A stretch of DNA of 14,352 nt from Halobacteria archaeon. Its GTDB lineage: Bacteria > Pseudomonadota > Gammaproteobacteria > UBA9214. The translations under genes were made by a program, and so were the position numbers. Numbering within the stretch: the first letter of the stretch is position 1; every line of letters begins with the position of its first letter. Under the pieces are notes generated by a model that ran no database searches, had not been told where the DNA came from, and was given only the letters and a program-made list of their open reading frames with translations. Location of the stretch: contig JABDRC010000152.1 of NCBI GenBank assembly GCA_013041945.1, positions 1-14,352 of the forward strand, given 5' to 3'. Positions 1-4,068 of this stretch are shown here, in pieces.

Positions 1-110
1 TGACGGTGTCGCTGATTGCGCCGATTGCGATGGAAGACGGGCTGCGCTTCGCGATTCGCGAGGGTGGCCGTACCGTCGGTGCCGGCGTGGTGTCGAAGAT
101 ACTCGAGTAA
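1..110 (+). CDS. tuf: Elongation factor Tu, C-terminal end (5' part outside window)
   Basis: Only the last 36 complete codons are present, preceded by two bases of a codon that is probably Met. The reading frame ends in TAA at 108-110. The visible peptide contains IAMEDGLRFAIREGGRTVGA followed by GVVSKILE, which is the diagnostic end of EF-Tu domain 3, the beta-barrel that contacts aminoacyl-tRNA and EF-Ts. EF-Tu is the cytoplasmic GTPase that delivers aminoacyl-tRNA to the ribosomal A site. The order tuf, tRNA-Trp, secE, nusG matches the tufB position of gammaproteobacteria. Many relatives carry a second, near-identical tuf after fusA, which would lie just beyond the right edge of this window. 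A repeat element starts 5 bases after the stop codon. Confidence 0.96.
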   Translation, partial: TVSLIAPIAMEDGLRFAIREGGRTVGAGVVSKILE

Positions 111-115
111 GGATC

Positions 116-211
116 AGGAAAAAGATACAAGACAAAAGATACAAGTGGTCGAGCGCGCTGCGCGCACGGACTTTTGACTTGTATCTTTGTTCTTTTCTCT
201 TGTATCTGAAT
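116..211. repeat. Heptad inverted-repeat element 1 (tuf-tRNA-Trp spacer)
   Basis: The left arm is a run of 7-bp units: AGATACA (123-129), AGACAAA (130-136), AGATACA (137-143). The right arm carries the complementary type of unit: ACTTGTA (177-183), TCTTTGT (184-190), TCTTTTC (191-197), TCTTGTA (198-204). The 9-mer AGATACAAG occurs twice on the left (123-131, 137-145), and its complement CTTGTATCT occurs twice on the right (178-186, 199-207). The core holds a GC-rich hairpin, GCGCG (153-157), loop CTG, CGCGC (161-165). The element begins 5 bases after the tuf stop and ends 4 bases before the tRNA. As RNA it would form a long imperfect stem between tuf and the tRNA. Outer boundaries are approximate. 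I do not recognise it as a named family. Confidence 0.85.
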
Positions 212-215
212 TTTT

Positions 216-291
216 AGGCCAGTAGCTCAATTGGCAGAGCGGCGGTCTCCAAAACCGCAGGTTGGGGGTTCGATTCCCTCCTGGCCTGCCA
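216..291 (+). tRNA. trpT: tRNA-Trp (CCA anticodon)
   Basis: This is a complete 76-base cloverleaf. The acceptor stem AGGCCAG (216-222) pairs perfectly with CTGGCCT (281-287), followed by discriminator G288 and an encoded CCA (289-291). The anticodon stem is 242-246 with 254-258, closing the loop CTCCAAA (247-253) with anticodon CCA at 249-251, which reads UGG. The T arm includes GGTTCGATTCC (267-277). The D loop sequence AGCTCAATTGGCAGAGC is also typical. Its place between tuf and secE matches other gammaproteobacteria, so it is probably co-transcribed with tuf and processed out. Repeat elements flank it on both sides. The 3' end bases 285-290 could also pair with 297-302 in the precursor. 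Confidence 0.98.
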
Positions 292-300
292 TGAAAGGCA

Positions 301-384
301 GGAAACAAGATACAAGAGAAAAGTAACAAGCGAATGATAGTACGCGTAGCGTACTCAACTACTTGTATCTTTTAACTTTTATCC
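301..384. repeat. Heptad inverted-repeat element 2 (tRNA-Trp-secE spacer)
   Basis: Left-arm 7-bp units are GGAAACA (301-307), AGATACA (308-314), AGAGAAA (315-321), AGTAACA (322-328). Right-arm units are ACTTGTA (361-367), TCTTTTA (368-374), ACTTTTA (375-381). The core is a perfect 7-bp hairpin, AGTACGC (339-345), loop GTA, GCGTACT (349-355). Its sequence differs from the cores of elements 1 and 3, but the design is the same: short stem, three-base loop. The element fills the spacer between the tRNA 3' end and the secE ribosome-binding region, and leaves secE only GGGG (385-388) close to its ATG. Boundaries are approximate. Confidence 0.82.
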
Positions 385-391
385 GGGGTTT

Positions 392-769
392 ATGAACGCA
401 AAAGCTGAAACAGAAGGTAGAGCACTCGACAACCTGAAGTTGTGGGTCGGTGTATCGATTCTGGCCGGGGCGATATTCGCCTTTTATCACTTCGAGGAAC
501 AGATCCTGGTCGTGCGTGTGCTGGGGCTGCTGGCAGCAGCCGGCGTGGCGATCTATATCGTGGCCCAGTCCAGTACCGGCAAGAGCATAATCGGCTTCAT
601 CAGCGGTGCGCACAGCGAGACGCGTCGCGTGGTCTGGCCATCGCGTGCCGAAACCACGCAGACCACGCTGGCAGTGCTGTTCATTGTTCTGCTGGTAGGT
701 ATTGCGCTGTGGCTGCTGGACATGTTCCTGCTCTGGGCAATACAGATACTGACCGGACAAGGTGGCTGA
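392..769 (+). CDS. secE: SecE, Sec translocon subunit
   Basis: SecE is the essential small inner-membrane subunit of the SecYEG protein-conducting channel. The protein is 125 residues, close to the three-helix gammaproteobacterial form (E. coli 127), and longer than the single-helix SecE of many other bacteria. Hydrophobic segments lie at about residues 17-33, 38-58 and 92-115. Between the second and third lies the conserved amphipathic region that clamps SecY, with RRVVWPSRAET at 78-88. The ATG at 392 has only a weak, close GGGG in front (385-388), after repeat element 2. The gene ends in TGA two bases before the nusG start, so the pair is almost certainly co-transcribed and translationally coupled, as in E. 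coli. Confidence 0.97.
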   Translation: MNAKAETEGRALDNLKLWVGVSILAGAIFAFYHFEEQILVVRVLGLLAAAGVAIYIVAQSSTGKSIIGFISGAHSETRRVVWPSRAETTQTTLAVLFIVLLVGIALWLLDMFLLWAIQILTGQGG

Positions 770-771
770 CG

Positions 772-1305
772 ATGTCTTTGCAATGGTACGTGGTGCATGC
801 CTATTCAGGCTTCGAGAACCAGGTCAAGCGTGCGCTTGAAGAGCGCATTGCACGTGCACACATGGACGATTCGTTCGGCGAGATCCTGGTGCCGACGGAA
901 GAAGTGGTGGAGATGCGCGAGGGTTCGAAACGCAAGAGCGAGCGCAAGTTCTTTCCGGGCTATGTGCTGGTGCAAATGGACATGAACGAGGATACCTGGC
1001 ACCTGGTCAAGGACGCGCCCAAGGTGCTCGGATTTATCGGCGGTACGAGCGACAGGCCGGCGCCGATTACAGAGCGCGAGGCGGATTCAATCCTGCAGCG
1101 CGTGCAGGAAGGTGTCGACAAGCCGCGCCCGAAGGTGCTGTTCGAGGCCGGCGAGGTGGTGCGCGTCACCGATGGCCCGTTCAACGACTTCAACGGCGTC
1201 GTCGAGGAAGTGAACTACGAGAAGAGCCGGCTGCGGGTTTCGGTGCTGATCTTCGGCCGTTCGACCCCGGTCGAACTCGAGTTCGGACAGGTGGAGAAGG
1301 CTTAA
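772..1305 (+). CDS. nusG: NusG, transcription elongation/termination factor
   Basis: NusG binds RNA polymerase through its N-terminal NGN domain, suppresses pausing, and uses its C-terminal KOW domain to contact either Rho or ribosomal protein S10. The 177-residue product begins MSLQWYVVHAYSGFENQVK. It has the NGN core motif FFPGYVLVQM and a KOW domain in the last 50 or so residues (GEVVRVTDGPFNDFNGVVEE, then VSVLIFGRSTPVELEF). An in-frame open stretch extends upstream to 442, but the family start is the ATG at 772. That start has an AAGGTGG Shine-Dalgarno (759-765) inside the end of secE. The gap after secE is two bases. A repeat element begins 5 bases after the TAA stop. Confidence 0.98.
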   Translation: MSLQWYVVHAYSGFENQVKRALEERIARAHMDDSFGEILVPTEEVVEMREGSKRKSERKFFPGYVLVQMDMNEDTWHLVKDAPKVLGFIGGTSDRPAPITEREADSILQRVQEGVDKPRPKVLFEAGEVVRVTDGPFNDFNGVVEEVNYEKSRLRVSVLIFGRSTPVELEFGQVEKA

Positions 1306-1309
1306 AGGC

Positions 1310-1404
1310 AGATACAAGATAAAAGAGAAAAGATACAAGTAGTAGCGCGCGCTTCGCGCGCAACCATAACTTGTATCTTGAAAACTTTTATCTTGTATCT
1401 GATG
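1310..1404. repeat. Heptad inverted-repeat element 3 (nusG-rplK spacer)
   Basis: This is the best-preserved copy. Left-arm units are AGATACA (1310-1316), AGATAAA (1317-1323), AGAGAAA (1324-1330), AGATACA (1331-1337). Right-arm units are ACTTGTA (1369-1375), TCTTGAA (1376-1382), then after a single extra A ACTTTTA (1384-1390) and TCTTGTA (1391-1397). The outermost 17 bases of the two arms (1309-1325 and 1385-1401) are perfect complements, and so are the inner CTTGTATCT and AGATACAAG. The core is a 7-bp hairpin, GCGCGCG (1345-1351), loop CTT, CGCGCGC (1355-1361). No T-run follows the hairpin, so it is not a standard intrinsic terminator. Confidence 0.9.
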
Positions 1405-1412
1405 TATCAACA

Positions 1413-1437
1413 GGGGAGCCGCAAGGCGTTCGTACCC
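1413..1437 (+). promoter_or_regulatory. Probable L1 translational operator in the rplK leader
   Basis: GGG (1413-1415 or 1414-1416) can pair with CCC (1435-1437). Inside, GCC (1418-1420) pairs with GGC (1425-1427) around a GCAA tetraloop, leaving a large one-sided internal loop (about 1428-1434). Two short helices around an asymmetric loop just before rplK is the form expected of the mRNA site that mimics the L1-binding region of 23S rRNA. In E. coli, excess L1 represses the rplK-rplA mRNA through such a site. Assignment rests on position and fold. I could not align it to known examples. The rplK Shine-Dalgarno follows at 1439-1445. Confidence 0.6.
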
Positions 1438-1453
1438 ACAGGAGTTAAACAGG

Positions 1454-1882
1454 ATGGCCAAGAAAATCGAGGCATATATCAAGCTGCAGGTGCCTGCAGC
1501 TGAAGCCAACCCGAGCCCGCCGGTCGGGCCGGCGCTGGGCCAGCATGGCGTCAACATCATGGAATTCTGCAAGGCATTCAATGGCCAGACGCAGAAAGTC
1601 GAAAAGGGGCTGCCGATCCCGGTCGTGATCACGGTTTACAACGACCGCAGCTTCACTTTCATTACCAAGACGCCGCCGGCGTCTGTCCTGCTGAAAAAGG
1701 CGGCCGGTGTCCCAAAGGGTTCCGGCACACCCAATACCGACAAGGTGGGTAGTGTGACGCGTGCGCAACTGGAAGAAATCGCGACCACCAAGATGCCCGA
1801 CCTGAATGCCGCTGATATGGATGCGGCCGTACGTATTATTGCCGGAAGTGCCCGCAGCATGGGCCTTGATGTGAAGGAGTAG
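1454..1882 (+). CDS. rplK: 50S ribosomal protein L11
   Basis: L11 binds the GTPase-associated region of 23S rRNA near the L10/L7-L12 stalk. It is also needed for RelA activation by uncharged tRNA. The 142-residue product has the family's full length and its signature N-terminal domain (IKLQVPAAEANPSPPVGPAL, residues 9-28, then GQHGVNIMEFCKAFN). The C-terminal RNA-binding domain includes GSGTPNTDKVGSVTRAQLEE, and the protein ends RSMGLDVKE. The ATG at 1454 is supported by ACAGGAG (1438-1444) nine bases upstream. The stop overlaps the rplA Shine-Dalgarno, so L11 and L1 synthesis is probably coupled. The candidate L1 operator lies just upstream. Confidence 0.98.
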   Translation: MAKKIEAYIKLQVPAAEANPSPPVGPALGQHGVNIMEFCKAFNGQTQKVEKGLPIPVVITVYNDRSFTFITKTPPASVLLKKAAGVPKGSGTPNTDKVGSVTRAQLEEIATTKMPDLNAADMDAAVRIIAGSARSMGLDVKE

Positions 1883-1887
1883 GGATC

Positions 1888-2583
1888 ATGGCCAAACTGA
1901 GCAAACGGGCGAAAGCCATCCAGGAAAAGGTCGAGCACGGCAGGCAGTACCCGATCGACGAGGCACTGGCGCTGTTGCAGGAGCTGTCCGGCGTGAAGTT
2001 CAAGGAATCCGTCGATGTCAGCGTCAATCTCGGCGTGGACTCGCGCAAGTCCGACCAGAACGTGCGCGGCGCCACGGTGCTGCCGAACGGTACCGGCAAG
2101 TCGGTGCGGGTTGCCGTATTCACCCAGGGTGCCAACGCCGATGCGGCGCAGGAAGCCGGTGCGGATATCGTGGGCATGGAAGACCTCGCGGACGAAGTGA
2201 AAAAGGGCAACCTGGATTTCGACGTCGTGATCGCATCGCCGGATGCCATGCGCGTCGTGGGTGCGCTGGGCCAGATCCTCGGTCCGCGCGGCCTGATGCC
2301 GAATCCCAAGGTCGGTACCGTGACCCCGGACGTGGCCGCGGCCGTGAAAAATGCCAAGGCCGGACAGGTGCGTTACCGCACGGACAAGGCAGGCATCATT
2401 CACTGCCCCATCGGCCGGATTGATTTTGCAGCAGGCTCCCTGAAGGAAAACCTGATGGCATTGCTGGCAGACCTGAACAAGGCCAAGCCGTCATCCGCCA
2501 AGGGTGTTTACCTGAAAAAGGTGTCGGTTTCGACCACCATGGGGCCCGGTCTGCAGATCGACCAGGCGAGCCTGGAACTATAG
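1888..2583 (+). CDS. rplA: 50S ribosomal protein L1
   Basis: L1 forms the mobile L1 stalk of the 50S subunit, which guides deacylated tRNA out of the E site. It is also the autogenous repressor of the rplK-rplA mRNA. The 231-residue protein (E. coli 234) starts MAKLSKRAKAIQEKV. It contains conserved L1 stretches such as GTGKSVRVAVF, ILGPRGLMPNPKVGTVT and GSLKENLMALL, and ends TMGPGLQIDQASLEL. The ATG at 1888 lies five bases after the rplK stop, with AAGGAG (1874-1879) running into that stop codon. A G/C-run hairpin lies 17 bases downstream of the TAG stop. Confidence 0.98.
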   Translation: MAKLSKRAKAIQEKVEHGRQYPIDEALALLQELSGVKFKESVDVSVNLGVDSRKSDQNVRGATVLPNGTGKSVRVAVFTQGANADAAQEAGADIVGMEDLADEVKKGNLDFDVVIASPDAMRVVGALGQILGPRGLMPNPKVGTVTPDVAAAVKNAKAGQVRYRTDKAGIIHCPIGRIDFAAGSLKENLMALLADLNKAKPSSAKGVYLKKVSVSTTMGPGLQIDQASLEL

Positions 2584-2600
2584 ATTTTTTCGTTATCTCC

Positions 2601-2620
2601 CTCCCCCCTGGGGGGGGGAG
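2601..2620 (+). other. G/C homopolymer-run hairpin after rplA
   Basis: CTCCCCCC (2601-2608) pairs perfectly with GGGGGGAG (2613-2620) around TGGG, and the G-run is nine bases long (2610-2618). It follows the rplA stop by 17 bases and is followed by TAAAAAG rather than a T-run, so it does not look like a normal intrinsic terminator on either strand. It may protect the 3' end of the rplKA message or lower readthrough into rplJL. A run of this length is also prone to replication slippage and to sequencing error. Confidence 0.55.
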
Positions 2621-2639
2621 TAAAAAGTTTTGACGTCAG

Positions 2640-2860
2640 CAGGCAGTTGTTTTGCCGGCGACCGTCAAAGACCGCAGGTTCCCGGTCCAGCCGGGTTTAA
2701 TGGTTCCGCGAATACGGGGCTGCCTGCGCAGATGGTGCGCAAAATGACAGGATGCCTGTCTTCAAGCCACCACACAGAGTGCACCGGGGCAATTGACCGG
2801 TGTGTTGTAACCGGAACGGAATGTACGTGTGAACTGCACGCGTGGCTTTCCGATGAGGTA
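2640..2860 (+). promoter_or_regulatory. L10 leader of the rplJL mRNA
   Basis: About 220 untranslated bases precede rplJ and hold a string of short hairpins: CCCGG (2681-2685) with CCGGG (2691-2695); GCGC (2727-2730 region) with GCGC (2737-2740) around AGATGGT; GACAGG (2746-2751) with CCTGTC (2755-2760), loop ATG; CACCGG (2782-2787) with CCGGTG (2797-2802). The position and the GCGCAGATGGTGCG stretch agree with the L10 leader of gammaproteobacteria, where the L10(L7/L12)4 complex binds and represses translation of rplJ and rplL. The Shine-Dalgarno TGAGGTA (2854-2860) ends the leader. Exact limits are not certain. An open frame from 2630 runs through this region but has no homology to L10. Confidence 0.72.
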
Positions 2861-2866
2861 AACACA

Positions 2867-3391
2867 ATGGCATTAACGCTTGAAGAGAAAAAGGCTGTTG
2901 TTGCTGAAGTGTCTGAAGTCGCCAGGGGGGCTTTTTCCGCCGTGGCCGCGGAGTATTGCGGTCTGACGGTCGAGGAAATGACCAATCTGCGTATCAAGGC
3001 CCGCGAGGACAATGTCTATCTGCGCGTCGTGAAGAATACGCTGGCACGTCGTGCCCTTGAGGATACCGACTTCGCATGCATGAGTGACCGGCTGACCGGA
3101 CCGCTGATCCTGGCGTTTTCCCGGGAAGATCCCGGTGCAGCCGCGCGCGTGACCAAGAACTTTGCCAAAGATCATGACAAGTTCGAGGTCACCATGCTGT
3201 CCGTGGGTGGTGAGTTGCTGGAGGCGTCGGAAATCGACAAGCTCGCCAGGCTCCCGACCCGCGACCAGGCACTCAGCTTGCTGATGGCAGTGATGAAGGC
3301 CCCGACCGAGAAGTTCGTCCGCACGCTCAACGAAGTGCCGGGCAAGCTGACGCGTACGGTGGCGGCCATCCGTGACCAGAAGGCAGCCTGA
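2867..3391 (+). CDS. rplJ: 50S ribosomal protein L10
   Basis: L10 anchors the L7/L12 dimers to 23S rRNA at the base of the ribosomal stalk. In complex with L7/L12 it represses its own mRNA. The 174-residue product (E. coli 165) starts MALTLEEKKAVVAEVSEVAR. It has the conserved RNA-binding N-terminal domain (VVKNTLARRAL, about residues 58-68) and a C-terminal helix that binds L7/L12 (KLTRTVAAIRDQKAA). The open frame extends 79 codons further upstream, but the ATG at 2867 matches the family N-terminus and has GAGGT (2855-2859) seven bases before it. The spacer to rplL is 97 bases and is largely a repeat element. Confidence 0.97.
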   Translation: MALTLEEKKAVVAEVSEVARGAFSAVAAEYCGLTVEEMTNLRIKAREDNVYLRVVKNTLARRALEDTDFACMSDRLTGPLILAFSREDPGAAARVTKNFAKDHDKFEVTMLSVGGELLEASEIDKLARLPTRDQALSLLMAVMKAPTEKFVRTLNEVPGKLTRTVAAIRDQKAA

Positions 3392-3396
3392 CTAAC

Positions 3397-3471
3397 AGTA
3401 AACAGTAGCGGGTAGAAAGTGGCCAGGATTCGTTTTCCTGGCAACTTGTTACTCGTAACTCGCAACTTTTG
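3397..3471. repeat. Heptad inverted-repeat element 4 (rplJ-rplL spacer)
   Basis: Left-arm 7-bp units are AGTAAAC (3397-3403), AGTAGCG (3404-3410), GGTAGAA (3411-3417), AGTGGCC (3418-3424). Right-arm units are ACTTGTT (3444-3450), ACTCGTA (3451-3457), ACTCGCA (3458-3464), then a degraded ACTTTTG. The core is a 7-bp hairpin, GCCAGGA (3422-3428) with TCCTGGC (3436-3442). The unit sequence differs from elements 1-3 but matches element 5. The heptad phase, arm orientation and central hairpin are the same in all. It starts 6 bases after the rplJ stop and ends just before the rplL Shine-Dalgarno. It lies in a spacer where balanced L10:L7/L12 output matters. Confidence 0.82.
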
Positions 3472-3488
3472 TAATAGGAGTATTTGTT

Positions 3489-3866
3489 ATGGCCGTTTCA
3501 CAGGAAGAAATTCTGGAAACAATCTCGAACATGTCAGTGATGGAGGTCGTCGACCTGATCTCTGCCATGGAAGATAAATTCGGTGTGTCCGCTGCCGCAG
3601 CCGTTGCTGCTGCACCGGCGGCCGGTGGTGGCGAAGCAGCCGCTGCTGAAGAAAAGGACGAGTTCGACGTCGTAATGTCCAGCTTTGGCGACAACAAGGT
3701 GTCTGTCATCAAGGCGGTTCGCAGTATCACCGGCCTGGGCCTCAAGGAGGCGAAGGAGATGGTGGAAAGCGCCCCTTCAACCATCAAGGAAGCTGCCACC
3801 AAGGACGAGGCCGAAGAGATCAAGAAGCAGCTTGAGGAAGCCGGCGCGAAAGTCGAGCTCAAGTAA
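3489..3866 (+). CDS. rplL: 50S ribosomal protein L7/L12
   Basis: L7/L12 is the multi-copy stalk protein that recruits EF-Tu, EF-G and the other translational GTPases and stimulates their GTP hydrolysis. The 125-residue product (E. coli 121) has the usual three parts. Residues 1 to about 33 are the helical dimerisation and L10-binding domain. A flexible Ala/Gly/Glu-rich hinge follows (about 35-57, AAAVAAAPAAGGGEAAAAEE). The globular C-terminal domain carries the factor-binding face (VIKAVRSITGLGLKEAKEMV). The ATG at 3489 has TAGGAG (3475-3480) eight bases upstream, a strong site fitting high expression. The stop is followed by a 202-base structured spacer before rpoB. Confidence 0.98.
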   Translation: MAVSQEEILETISNMSVMEVVDLISAMEDKFGVSAAAAVAAAPAAGGGEAAAAEEKDEFDVVMSSFGDNKVSVIKAVRSITGLGLKEAKEMVESAPSTIKEAATKDEAEEIKKQLEEAGAKVELK

Positions 3867-3877
3867 ACGGGTCGCTT

Positions 3878-3996
3878 GTAATCCGTTTGTGATTACTGCA
3901 ACCCTGGAATTACAGGGGAGGCTGGATGCAGTCAATGCGTCCGGCCTGTTCCTGCCTGTTGGAAATACACGGGCGCTTCACCTGCTGTGAAGCGCC
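3878..3996 (+). promoter_or_regulatory. Hairpins in the rplL-rpoB spacer (candidate attenuator / RNase III site)
   Basis: Three simple hairpins lie in this spacer. GTAATC (3878-3883) pairs with GATTAC (3891-3896). CCCTG (3902-3906) pairs with CAGGG (3913-3917). A perfect 10-bp stem, GGCGCTTCAC (3972-3981) with GTGAAGCGCC (3987-3996), has loop CTGCT. None has a T-run after it. In E. coli the matching spacer holds a partial terminator and an RNase III cleavage site that lower rpoBC expression relative to rplJL. The 10-bp stem is the best candidate for such a site here. Function is inferred from position only. Repeat elements are absent from this spacer. Confidence 0.55.
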
Positions 3997-4068
3997 TGCC
4001 TGTCCCGGTTGACGGTCTGACCGGCGGCGGCGAACAGATTCCTTCATCTTTTATGGAGAGGAAAACCG

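Noticed and set aside
116..384. CRISPR-like array from regularly repeated AGATACAAG units
   Set aside because: The units are 7 bp without spacers and occur as inverted arrays around a palindrome. This is not the repeat-spacer design of CRISPR.
442..771. N-terminal extension of the nusG frame through secE
   Set aside because: The frame is open but translates to a low-complexity Arg/Gly/Ala sequence out of frame with secE. The ATG at 772 matches the NusG family start and has a Shine-Dalgarno.
1310..1404. Heptad elements as intrinsic terminators
   Set aside because: They form long stems, but no T-run follows the core or the outer stem. They lie inside operons whose downstream genes must be expressed.
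1378..1407. Possible promoter TTGAAA (1378) with GATGTA or ATGTAT (1401-1407) before rplK
   Set aside because: Both boxes fall in or at the edge of the repeat element's right arm, the -10 match is poor, and AT-rich repeat units give such matches easily.
2630..2658. Possible promoter with TTGACG at 2630-2635 before rplJ
   Set aside because: At 16-18 bases downstream the sequence is GC-rich (TGCCGG region) with no -10-like hexamer. A promoter for rplJ may exist, but this sequence does not show it.
2630..2866. 79-codon upstream extension of rplJ
   Set aside because: It covers the structured L10 leader and has no similarity to L10. The ATG at 2867 has the family N-terminus and a good ribosome-binding site.
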